Assembly: GCA_020625635.1 (NCBI GenBank)
Contig: JAHLBL010000128.1
Location: forward strand, 1 to 5,355
Length of the DNA: 5,355 bases
Reading direction: 5' to 3'
DNA from: a bacterium
GTDB taxonomy: Bacteria; Bacillota; Clostridia; Oscillospirales; Acutalibacteraceae
In this document: piece after piece, positions 1-5,355 of the stretch
Numbering within the stretch: position 1 is the first letter of the stretch
How the letters are laid out: the number at the start of each line of letters is the position of its first letter
The notes under the pieces: generated by a model
What the model was told of the DNA's origin: nothing
What the model saw: only the letters and a program-made list of their open reading frames with translations
Database searches by the model: none
Program-made: the position numbers and the translations under genes

Positions 1-52
1 CTTTTTATTCGGGTTTACCCCAACTATTGACAGAGAGCCATTTTGGTTTTGA

Positions 53-2605
53 TTAGCCGCCGTATTTCTTACCGACGTTTGCTGTGCCGTCGAGGGCTGC
101 GCAGTACTTCTGAATGTATGTAGCGTCCTTGATGTTGACGGACTTGGAGCCGTCAACGTCGGCGAGGATCAAGCCGTCGCCTGTGAGCTTTTCAAGGTCT
201 GCTGCGTGCTTCTGAATCGCGGTAGCGTCCTTAACGTTGATCTTGGAATCGTTGTTAGCGTCACCGTAAAGCTTGCCGCTCGGAACGGGATCTGTAGCGG
301 TAGCGGTCTGAGTCTGAGTCTGGGTTTCAGTCTCGGTCGGCTTCTCTGTAGCGATATTGCCCTTTGTAACGTCCGTTGCGGAAACTGCAGCCTGCTGACC
401 GGGAACGAGTGTTGTATCCTTCCATGTAGGAGAGTTCGGCTTCGAGAGATCGGTGAACTCGTGGGACTTCGCGAGGAGGTCGAGAGTTCTCTTTGTGGAG
501 CTTCCGGGATACTGGTTACCCTCGGATCTGCCTGTTACGAGGTTCTTCTTAGCGGAGTCGCTGACGATGATGTGAGCCTTTGTCGAGTTAGCGAGTACGA
601 ATGTAGATGCTGTCGGGTCTGAGGAAGCGAGTACGTTGCCAGCGTTGTCAACCTTTGTGGTTGTAGCCTCGATGCAGTACTTCTTAACCTCATAATAGTA
701 AGCGTTGATAGCGGGGTCAAATTCCATCTCCTCGCCCGGCCATGCGCCGTTGGAGTATGTCTTACCGCCCTGCTTCTTACCGTTGCCCGAGTCTGTGTCG
801 TAGATGTAGCAGTAGAGGGTGGGAGTCCATTTAGCGGAATCCACAACGCTCTTCGGAACGATGATGTAAACGCCCGATGTTTCTACCTTGACCTTCTTGT
901 ACTCGTACTTGGTGGTTGTAGTCTGCTTACCGTCTGTGGCTGTGAGAGTGAGGTTGATCGTATCGCCGTACTTATAGTCGGAACCGATCTTGATCTTCGG
1001 TGAGCCTGTGAACTTAACGGGTGTGTAGTCCTCGAGCTGATATGTGCCGCTTGTTGCGTTGTTGAGGCTGAGTCCTACAGTGATGGTCTCGCTGGAGAAC
1101 TGCTTGCTCTCCTGATCAGCCCATGCTGTGGGAGTTGTGTCGCCCTGTACTACAACAGCGATACCTGTGGAACCGATTTTACCCGATACAGTGCCGCCCG
1201 ATACCTTGAACTCTGCGCCTGTGATCATATCCTTGTATGTGCCGTCCGCGAGACCTGTGCCGCTTACGGAAGCGGAAGCGGATGTGCCCTTTACGTTAAC
1301 GATGACAATACCCTTGCCGCCGCGCGCTACATAAGCGAAGTTGCCCGAAGCGCCTGACTTCTCGGACTGACCTACGAAGTTGTTGTGGAACTTGTTGACC
1401 TCTGCGGCAGCAACACTCTTGTAGGAGGTGTTGGTGGAGGAGCCGCCCATCTTCATGCCGTTTGTACGTGCGAAGAAGAGGGGAGTAGCGTCCTTGCGGG
1501 AAGCAACGAGAGCCCATGTCTTGAGGATATTCTCGTCGGAGATATTGGTTGTGTTGCCTGCCTCGGTGTTGAGGTATGTATCGTGCGACTCAGCCCATAC
1601 TACAGCGTGTGTAGCGCCGCCTGTGAGCGAGTAGCTGAGGTTAGCCGCGGAGGAAGCGTTGCCGCTTACTACAGCGTTGCGGACTGCGTTGGAGCCTGTG
1701 TTCTCTGTTACACGGTATTTGCCGTTGTTGAGGTTTGTATAGCCAGAGATCGAGCGGCCGCCGCCTGCTGTGTTAAGAACTTCGCCGTAGTAGAAAATCT
1801 GCTTGCTGCCCGCGTTCTTATTTGTTGCGTTGATGATGTTAGTCCAGTAGTTGTTGGGGGAGATACCGCTGTCCGCGGGAGTCTCGATGTGCTTAGCTGC
1901 GTCAAAACGGAAGCCGTCAACGCCGCAGTCTACGCACTCCTTGAGGAGGCTGATAACTTTGTTCTGGACAGTTGTGTTACCCGAGTTGAGGTCGGGGCAC
2001 GCAGAGGAGATGTACTGAGTAACCTTCTGTGCGCTTGAGTCGTCACATGTTGAAAGGTTCTGGTGGAAGTAAGGGTTGCCCTTTACGTAACCGTTGCCGT
2101 TCCAGAGCGTGGGCTCATAGGTCTTTACCTCCGCAGCAAGCTGCTGGAAGCCGTTTTCGCTGTCGGCGCCGAGGTGGTTTGTAACTACGTCGCAGACGAT
2201 CTTAACGCCGTACTGGTGAGCTGTGGTACAAAGGCTTTTAAGCTCTTTGGCTGTACCTACCCAGCTTTCCTTGGCTACGCCGAGGCTTACGGGCTGGTAG
2301 AGCTTCCACCACTGACCTGATACGTTTGTTGATGCGTTCATATCCTTCGGCTGCTGAACAGGTGAGGTCTGAACCGTTGTGTAACCTGCCGCGGCGATAG
2401 CCGGGATATTCTTTTCAATTTCGGAGTAGCTCCAGCAGAGCGTCTGCAGGATAACTCCGTCCTCAATCTTGTCCTGAAGCTTAGCGTCGATGCCCGACTC
2501 GTCTGCGGTCGTGTCAGCCGCGTTGGCTGTTGTAACGTAAACGAAGCAGGTGCAGATTAACGCCGCTACCATAACGATACTGAGGATAGCTCTGAGTTTC
2601 TTCAT
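53..2605 (-). CDS. Secreted dockerin-bearing alpha-amylase (GH13_28-like, CBM26-like module)
   Basis: Predicted extracellular endo-acting alpha-1,4-glucanase on starch, 850 residues. Residues 1-29 form a Sec signal peptide (MKKLR, hydrophobic core, cleavage after A-N-A). The GH13 barrel and its C-terminal beta domain span about 48-488. Conserved regions are DVVTNH (139-144), GFRFDAAKH (231-239, nucleophile D235, R233), FYYGE (271-275, acid/base E275) and WAESHD (337-342, stabiliser D342). The order and wording closely match B. subtilis AmyE, so subfamily 28 is likely. Residues about 497-573 form an Ig-like beta domain. Residues 576-718 resemble a CBM26 starch-binding module (YIYD 600-603, AWPG 621-624, GNQYPG 696-701). 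A Thr-rich linker (about 752-776) leads to a type I dockerin (779-838) with two Ca-binding repeats starting at D782 and D816. The dockerin implies docking to a cohesin on a scaffoldin, which is not in this window. The start is fixed by an AAAGGAG 11 nt upstream and by the signal peptide. All catalytic residues are present and there is no frameshift. The family call is firm; the exact CBM and Ig-like families are less sure. Confidence 0.96.
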   Translation of the reverse strand: MKKLRAILSIVMVAALICTCFVYVTTANAADTTADESGIDAKLQDKIEDGVILQTLCWSYSEIEKNIPAIAAAGYTTVQTSPVQQPKDMNASTNVSGQWWKLYQPVSLGVAKESWVGTAKELKSLCTTAHQYGVKIVCDVVTNHLGADSENGFQQLAAEVKTYEPTLWNGNGYVKGNPYFHQNLSTCDDSSAQKVTQYISSACPDLNSGNTTVQNKVISLLKECVDCGVDGFRFDAAKHIETPADSGISPNNYWTNIINATNKNAGSKQIFYYGEVLNTAGGGRSISGYTNLNNGKYRVTENTGSNAVRNAVVSGNASSAANLSYSLTGGATHAVVWAESHDTYLNTEAGNTTNISDENILKTWALVASRKDATPLFFARTNGMKMGGSSTNTSYKSVAAAEVNKFHNNFVGQSEKSGASGNFAYVARGGKGIVIVNVKGTSASASVSGTGLADGTYKDMITGAEFKVSGGTVSGKIGSTGIAVVVQGDTTPTAWADQESKQFSSETITVGLSLNNATSGTYQLEDYTPVKFTGSPKIKIGSDYKYGDTINLTLTATDGKQTTTTKYEYKKVKVETSGVYIIVPKSVVDSAKWTPTLYCYIYDTDSGNGKKQGGKTYSNGAWPGEEMEFDPAINAYYYEVKKYCIEATTTKVDNAGNVLASSDPTASTFVLANSTKAHIIVSDSAKKNLVTGRSEGNQYPGSSTKRTLDLLAKSHEFTDLSKPNSPTWKDTTLVPGQQAAVSATDVTKGNIATEKPTETETQTQTQTATATDPVPSGKLYGDANNDSKINVKDATAIQKHAADLEKLTGDGLILADVDGSKSVNIKDATYIQKYCAALDGTANVGKKYGG
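295..336 (-). repeat. Hexanucleotide tandem repeats encoding the Thr-rich linker
   Basis: On the plus strand there are two exact TAGCGG units (295-306), then five related hexamers: TCTGAG, TCTGAG, TCTGGG, TTTCAG and TCTCGG (307-336). Read on the minus strand they encode alternating Thr with Glu, Gln and Ala (residues about 758-771) in the linker between the starch-binding module and the dockerin. The six-base unit keeps frame, so copy-number change would lengthen or shorten the linker without breaking the gene. Such linkers are common in cellulosomal enzymes and give the catalytic part freedom to move relative to the scaffold. Confidence 0.8.
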
Positions 2606-2623
2606 TATTTCATAAACTCCTTT
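2605..2623 (-). promoter_or_regulatory. Amylase ribosome binding site with a two-codon upstream mini-ORF
   Basis: On the minus strand AAAGGAG (2623-2617) is followed by TTT and then ATGAAATAATG. The first ATG (2613-2611) opens a two-codon reading frame, ATG AAA TAA, whose stop shares its last A with the amylase start codon (2605-2603). The Shine-Dalgarno lies 3 nt from the first ATG, too close for normal initiation, and 11 nt from the amylase ATG, slightly long but usable. The amylase ATG is therefore the preferred start. Whether the mini-ORF is ever translated cannot be told from sequence. Confidence 0.7.
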
Positions 2624-2650
2624 CTCAATTTGCGCGATGCATACTAATGT

Positions 2651-2664
2651 ATATAGCGCTTTAT
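2651..2664 (-). promoter_or_regulatory. cre-like operator just downstream of the predicted amylase start site
   Basis: The minus strand reads ATAAAGCGCTATAT. It matches the B. subtilis CcpA cre consensus TGWAARCGYTWNCW at 11 of 14 positions, including the whole AARCGYTW core. It lies right after the predicted transcription start, where a bound LacI-family repressor such as CcpA or MalR would block elongation. Catabolite control of amylase genes is well known in Firmicutes, but the binding protein here is inferred. The outer T, G and C positions do not match. Confidence 0.4.
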
Positions 2665-2671
2665 CATACTA

Positions 2672-2680
2672 ATTATATCA
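2672..2680 (-). promoter_or_regulatory. Extended -10 promoter for the amylase gene
   Basis: The minus strand reads TGATATAAT (2680-2672), a perfect TATAAT preceded by the TGn extended -10 motif. No good -35 lies 16-18 bp upstream (TATACT is the 17-bp candidate), as is usual for extended -10 promoters. The DNA further upstream is AT-rich and includes a six-base A-tract on this strand. Transcription would start near 2665, giving a leader of about 60 nt. A second, weaker option is TATACT (2700-2695) used as a -10 with TAACTT (2723-2718). Confidence 0.6.
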
Positions 2681-2692
2681 AAAACGCTTAAA
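2679..2692 (-). promoter_or_regulatory. Second cre-like site overlapping the upstream edge of the amylase promoter
   Basis: The minus strand reads TTTAAGCGTTTTTG, also 11 of 14 against TGWAARCGYTWNCW, and shares the AAGCGYT core with the site at 2651-2664. The two centres are 28 bp apart and bracket the -10 element. It overlaps the TG of the extended -10, so binding would exclude RNA polymerase. In AT-rich DNA a partial match can arise by chance. The main support is the pairing of two such sites around the promoter. Confidence 0.3.
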
Positions 2693-2778
2693 TAAGTATA
2701 TATCTTTTTTAAACAATAAGTTACAGAAAATTTGTATAAAATGACAAAAGTGTAGCAAGCACTTCAAATGTCGGACAA

Positions 2779-2792
2779 ATGAACGCGTTCAT
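2779..2792. promoter_or_regulatory. 14-bp perfect palindrome, probable operator
   Basis: ATGAACGCGTTCAT is a perfect inverted repeat with no spacer. It ends 13 bp before the -35 of the potA promoter and lies about 100 bp upstream of the amylase -10, so it could serve either unit. Short outer arms TCGG (2771-2774) and CCGA (2794-2797) flank it, slightly off-centre. It is not a cre site, because the central dinucleotide is GC. No regulator gene is in the window, so the binding protein is unknown. Confidence 0.45.
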
Positions 2793-2805
2793 CCCGAACT
2801 GCCTC

Positions 2806-2834
2806 TTGACAATTACCATAAACTGCATTATAAT
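2806..2834 (+). promoter_or_regulatory. Consensus sigma-A promoter for the potABC operon
   Basis: TTGACA (2806-2811) and TATAAT (2829-2834) are both perfect consensus hexamers separated by the optimal 17 bp. Transcription would start near 2841, giving a leader of about 70 nt before the potA start codon. A promoter this strong in front of a transporter operon would normally be held in check by a repressor or a leader element. Candidate sites are the palindrome at 2779-2792 and the inverted repeat at 2835-2865. Confidence 0.85.
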
Positions 2835-2865
2835 CAAACGGCATACCGTAAAATGCGGTAGTTTG
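2835..2865 (+). promoter_or_regulatory. Interrupted inverted repeat over the potA transcription start
   Basis: CAAAC (2835-2839) pairs with GTTTG (2861-2865), and TACCG (2844-2848) pairs with CGGTA (2856-2860), with GGCA bulged on the left side and a 7-nt loop. It starts right after the -10 element. With a start near 2841 the outer left arm would not be transcribed, so a DNA operator is more likely than an RNA hairpin. Only the inner 5-bp stem could form in the transcript. It does not cover the ribosome binding site and has no U-tract, so it is not a terminator. Confidence 0.4.
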
Positions 2866-2898
2866 CACCTTTGTATTAAGAAATCGTGGCTGACATCC

Positions 2899-2905
2899 GG
2901 GAGGT
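2899..2905 (+). promoter_or_regulatory. potA ribosome binding site
   Basis: GGGAGGT lies 6 nt before the ATG at 2912. This favours that start over the in-frame ATG at 2933 (residue 8), which has no comparable Shine-Dalgarno and begins just before the first conserved strand of the ATPase. Confidence 0.8.
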
Positions 2906-2911
2906 AGATAA

Positions 2912-4339
2912 ATGAAACAGGCTAAAAACGATATGATTGTGTCCCTGAAGGACATATTTGTAGAGTTTGACGGTGAAGTAATTTTAAATCACATTGACCT
3001 TGATATCAGAGATAAGGAGTTCGTGACCATACTCGGTCCGAGCGGCTGCGGAAAGACCACCACTCTTAGAATAATCGGCGGCTTTCTTGAGCCAGACAGC
3101 GGCGAAGTGTACTTTGACGGCAGGAAGATCAACGGCCTCCCGCCCCATAAGAGGAACGTAAACACCGTTTTCCAGAAGTATTCGCTCTTTCCTCATCTCA
3201 ACGTATTTGATAATATTGCCTTTGGTATGCGTATTAAGAAAATGCCGAAGGATGAGATAAAGAAGCGCGTAAAGGAAATGCTTGCTATTGTTGACCTCAA
3301 GGGCTATGAAAAACGCAGTGTAGCCCGCCTTTCGGGAGGTCAGCAGCAGCGTGTTGCCATTGCGCGCGCTTTGGTTTGCGACCCGAAGGTTCTTCTGCTC
3401 GACGAGCCTCTCGGCGCGCTCGACCTTAAACTGCGTAAAAATATGCAGGATGAGCTTAAGCAGATCCAGCAAAAAACCAATACTACTTTTATATATGTTA
3501 CCCATGACCAGGAGGAAGCCCTCACAATGAGCGACACCGTTGTCGTAATGAACAACGGCGTTATCGAGCAGATAGGCTCCCCGACGGACGTATACAACGA
3601 GCCGATAAACGCCTTTGTCGCCGACTTTATCGGCGAGGCGAACATAATCAACGCCGTTATGCTCGAGGACTGCCGCGTGCTGGTGCTCGGCGAGGTGCTC
3701 GAGTGCGTCGACAAGGGCTTCGGCAAGAACACTCCCGTCGATATCGTTATCCGTCCCGAGGATATCGAGCTTGTTGAGCCGTCGCAGGCTCAGCTCATAG
3801 GCGAGGTCGTGGACGTCACCTTCAAGGGCGTTCACTACGAAATGACGATAATGTGCAAGGGCTGCGAGTGGATCGTCCATTCCACGGAGTGCGCCGCAGT
3901 AGGTGATATCGTCGGAATGAAGGTAATACCCTTTAACATCCAGATAATGAACAAGATGTTCCCGAAGAGCTACAACGAGTTTGTTTGCAGCGTTGTCGCG
4001 GGCGACGAGGCGGAGAATACGTTCACCGTTTCTCTCGAGGGCAGCGAAATAGACGTAAAAGGTCATTATTTCCCCGAGGGCACGAGGCTTCACGTCGTGC
4101 TTCCGACCGACGCTCTCTCAATAGCGGGCGACGGTGAGGGAGACCTAAACGACGTTTACATCGAGTCGGTTATCTTCAAGGGCGAGCATAACGAGATCAT
4201 CCTTGAATCCGACGAGCAGAAATGGCTTATGCAGAGCGACGTTGACGAGCAGGTAGCCACCTACGTTCCGCTTAAGCTCGACTTCTCAAAGGCGAGATAT
4301 ACCGTTCTGAAAGGCGAGGTATCGGCTGATGAGATTTAA
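2912..4339 (+). CDS. potA: Spermidine/putrescine-type ABC importer ATPase PotA with extended C-terminus
   Basis: Cytoplasmic ATPase that powers polyamine import through PotB and PotC. The ABC domain covers about residues 9-240 and has every motif: Walker A GPSGCGKTT (42-50), Q-loop Q88 in VFQKY, signature LSGGQ (140-144), Walker B VLLLDEP (160-166, E165 catalytic), D-loop GALD (168-171) and switch H198 in VTHDQEEA. The stretch from about 196 to 246, ending ADFIGEANI, is typical of PotA. Residues 242-349 are the usual OB/TOBE regulatory unit (RPEDIELVEP 281-290). Residues 355-475 are extra and appear to repeat that unit (LPTDALSI 397-404; FKGEHNEI 422-429 against FKGVHYEM 304-311). The total of 475 residues is about 100 above the common length. 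The 3' end overlaps potB by 11 nt. A related importer (thiamine, iron or phosphonate type) is possible, but two PotB/PotC-like permeases next door favour polyamines. The substrate remains an inference. Confidence 0.92.
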   Translation: MKQAKNDMIVSLKDIFVEFDGEVILNHIDLDIRDKEFVTILGPSGCGKTTTLRIIGGFLEPDSGEVYFDGRKINGLPPHKRNVNTVFQKYSLFPHLNVFDNIAFGMRIKKMPKDEIKKRVKEMLAIVDLKGYEKRSVARLSGGQQQRVAIARALVCDPKVLLLDEPLGALDLKLRKNMQDELKQIQQKTNTTFIYVTHDQEEALTMSDTVVVMNNGVIEQIGSPTDVYNEPINAFVADFIGEANIINAVMLEDCRVLVLGEVLECVDKGFGKNTPVDIVIRPEDIELVEPSQAQLIGEVVDVTFKGVHYEMTIMCKGCEWIVHSTECAAVGDIVGMKVIPFNIQIMNKMFPKSYNEFVCSVVAGDEAENTFTVSLEGSEIDVKGHYFPEGTRLHVVLPTDALSIAGDGEGDLNDVYIESVIFKGEHNEIILESDEQKWLMQSDVDEQVATYVPLKLDFSKARYTVLKGEVSADEI

Positions 4340-5120
4340 AAGACCTTCTATTCCGTACATAGCGTGGATGGTAGTCTTTACTCTCGTTCCGATTGTGCTG
4401 ATACTTTTCTACGCTTTTACCGACCGTTCGGGCAGTCTGAGCCTTGAGCCGATGACAAAGGCGTTCGGCTATTCCGACATATTTATGAGAAGCCTTTGGA
4501 TAGCGTTCGTGTCCACGGTGATCTGTCTTGTGCTGGCGTACCCGATAGCCTATATCATAAGCCGCCAGAAGCGCTCGACGCAGAATCTTCTGACGATGCT
4601 GATTATGATACCGATGTGGATGAACTTTATCCTCAGAATTTACGCGTGGGTTACGCTGCTCAGCGACGGCGGTCCGATCGATACGGCGCTGTCGACCTTC
4701 GGAATCCACCTCACGCTGAACAACAACCGCGGAGCCGTTATACTCGGTATGGTTTACGAGTATCTGCCGTTTATGGTGCTCCCGCTGTACACGGTTATGT
4801 CGAAAATCGACTACCGCCTTATTGAAGCGGCTGAGGACCTCGGCGCGAACAAGGTGAGCGTGCTGAGAAAGGTTGTCCTGCCGCTCAGCGTCCCGGGCAT
4901 CATTTCGGGCGTTACGATGGTTTTTGTGCCCGCGGCGAGTACCTTCCTCGTGTCTACCTACCTCGGCGGTATCGACGACACGATGATAGGTGACGTTATC
5001 GAGCAGATTTTCCAGGGCGACCGCAATACGGGCTCGGCGCTCGCGCTTATTCTTATGGTCGCGATACTGATATTTCTCGTTATCCTCAACTTATTCGGCG
5101 ATGAGGAGGCGATTTCATAA
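4329..5120 (+). CDS. potB: Spermidine/putrescine-type ABC importer permease PotB
   Basis: Inner-membrane permease of 263 residues, close to the usual 260-285, that forms the transport channel with PotC. Six hydrophobic segments are visible at about residues 9-31, 53-77, 87-110, 136-158, 188-211 and 236-256. The cytoplasmic EAA loop, EAAEDLGANKVSVLRKVVLP (166-185), has the conserved G172 and the closing Leu-Pro. This loop contacts the PotA ATPase. NFILRIYAW (99-107) in the third segment is typical of PotB. The start codon lies 11 nt inside the end of potA, with GCGAGG (4314-4319) 9 nt upstream as a modest ribosome binding site, so translation is probably coupled to potA. The stop codon overlaps the potC start by one base. 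Confidence 0.92.
   Translation: MRFKRPSIPYIAWMVVFTLVPIVLILFYAFTDRSGSLSLEPMTKAFGYSDIFMRSLWIAFVSTVICLVLAYPIAYIISRQKRSTQNLLTMLIMIPMWMNFILRIYAWVTLLSDGGPIDTALSTFGIHLTLNNNRGAVILGMVYEYLPFMVLPLYTVMSKIDYRLIEAAEDLGANKVSVLRKVVLPLSVPGIISGVTMVFVPAASTFLVSTYLGGIDDTMIGDVIEQIFQGDRNTGSALALILMVAILIFLVILNLFGDEEAIS
5104..5109 (+). promoter_or_regulatory. potC ribosome binding site inside potB
   Basis: A full AGGAGG lies inside the potB end, 10 nt before the ATG at 5120. The junction is TAATG, so the last base of the potB stop is the first base of potC. An in-frame ATG at 5126 (residue 3) is 16 nt from the AGGAGG and less likely. Confidence 0.7.
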
Positions 5121-5355
5121 TGAAAATGAGAACCGGACACAAGCTTTACACTGCGCTCATTCTCGCGTTTATGTATTTGCCTATCATCGTATTTATAATA
5201 TTCAGCTTCAACAACGGAAAGACGACGGTGTGGAAGGGTTTTACGTTCAAGTGGTATACCGACCTTTTCCGCGACAAGCAGATAATGAACGCGCTTACCA
5301 ATACAATTATTATTGCCGTAGTCGCTTCTGTGGTTGCTACGATTCTCGGAACCGC
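5120..5355 (+). CDS. potC: Spermidine/putrescine-type ABC importer permease PotC (3' truncated by window end)
   Basis: The first 78 residues of the second permease subunit; the gene continues past the right edge. It begins MKMRTGHKLY, followed by a first membrane segment at about residues 9-30 that ends in the PotC-like FIIFSFN. Next come WKGFTFKWYTDLF (38-50), the periplasm-side loop typical of PotC, and a second hydrophobic segment starting near residue 59. The EAA loop lies beyond the window. Position directly after potB with a one-base overlap supports the call. A potD substrate-binding gene, or a fused PotC-PotD as occurs in some Firmicutes, would be expected next; neither can be seen here. 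Confidence 0.88.
   Translation, partial: MKMRTGHKLYTALILAFMYLPIIVFIIFSFNNGKTTVWKGFTFKWYTDLFRDKQIMNALTNTIIIAVVASVVATILGT

Noticed and set aside
8..23. Possible hairpin (TTCGGGT / ACCCCAA) downstream of the amylase, considered as its terminator.
   Set aside because: The stem has only three G-C pairs in a row plus a mismatch, and on the amylase strand it is followed by A residues, not a U-tract. The real terminator probably lies left of the window.
1385..2038. A 217-codon open frame on the plus strand opposite the amylase.
   Set aside because: It is opposite the GH13 catalytic domain, is rich in Val, Cys and Ala in a way typical of antisense reading, and has no convincing ribosome binding site or domain.
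2543..2554. Cys18 and Cys20 in the signal peptide as a lipoprotein lipobox.
   Set aside because: Residues before each Cys (A-L-I and I-C-T) do not fit the lipobox, whereas A-N-A at 27-29 is a good signal peptidase I site and the dockerin already gives a means of surface attachment.
2779..2792. The 14-bp palindrome as a third CcpA cre site.
   Set aside because: Its central dinucleotide is GC, not the CG of cre, and the AARCGYT core is absent.
2838..2911. A riboswitch or attenuator in the potA leader.
   Set aside because: The leader is only about 70 nt, with one 5-bp transcribed stem, no U-tract terminator and no motif of a known riboswitch class.
2764..2955. A 63-codon minus-strand open frame across the potA promoter and start.
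   Set aside because: It overlaps a consensus promoter and the potA start on the other strand, and no protein family is recognisable.
2984..4093. A 369-codon open frame antisense to potA.
   Set aside because: It lies wholly opposite a gene with all ABC ATPase motifs, has no recognisable domains, and its composition is what one expects from the complement of a codon-biased gene.

Overview
The window looks like chromosomal DNA from an anaerobic gut Firmicute of the Ruminococcus/Oscillospiraceae type. The main reasons are a secreted alpha-amylase that ends in a cellulosome-style type I dockerin, strong AGGAGG-like ribosome binding sites, and a Gram-positive-type signal peptide. The genus cannot be fixed from this sequence. 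The coding DNA is of medium GC, and the intergenic region between the two transcription units is AT-rich.

Layout. Positions 53-2605 (minus strand) hold one large gene for an 850-residue extracellular alpha-amylase. Its parts in order are a signal peptide, a GH13 catalytic domain resembling Bacillus subtilis AmyE (subfamily 28), an Ig-like domain, a CBM26-like starch-binding module, a Thr/Gln/Glu-rich linker and a dockerin. Positions 2606-2911 are a divergent regulatory region. It carries an extended -10 promoter for the amylase, flanked by two cre-like (CcpA/LacI-type) sites, a 14-bp perfect palindrome, and a consensus promoter (TTGACA-17-TATAAT) for the rightward operon. Positions 2912-5355 (plus strand) hold potA, potB and the start of potC. 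These encode the ATPase and two permeases of a spermidine/putrescine-type ABC importer, translationally coupled by an 11-nt and then a 1-nt overlap. potC runs off the right edge, and a substrate-binding protein gene (potD) would be expected beyond it.

How the genes work. The amylase is probably exported and docked by its dockerin onto a cohesin-bearing scaffoldin, as in the 'amylosomes' of starch-degrading ruminococci, where it would cut starch at internal alpha-1,4 bonds. The Pot genes form the core of a polyamine importer in the cell membrane. No functional link between the two units is evident beyond their shared intergenic region.

The most unusual observation is in PotA. It has 475 residues where about 350-380 is usual, and the extra length looks like a tandem second copy of the C-terminal OB/TOBE regulatory unit. 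No wholly new system is evident in the window.
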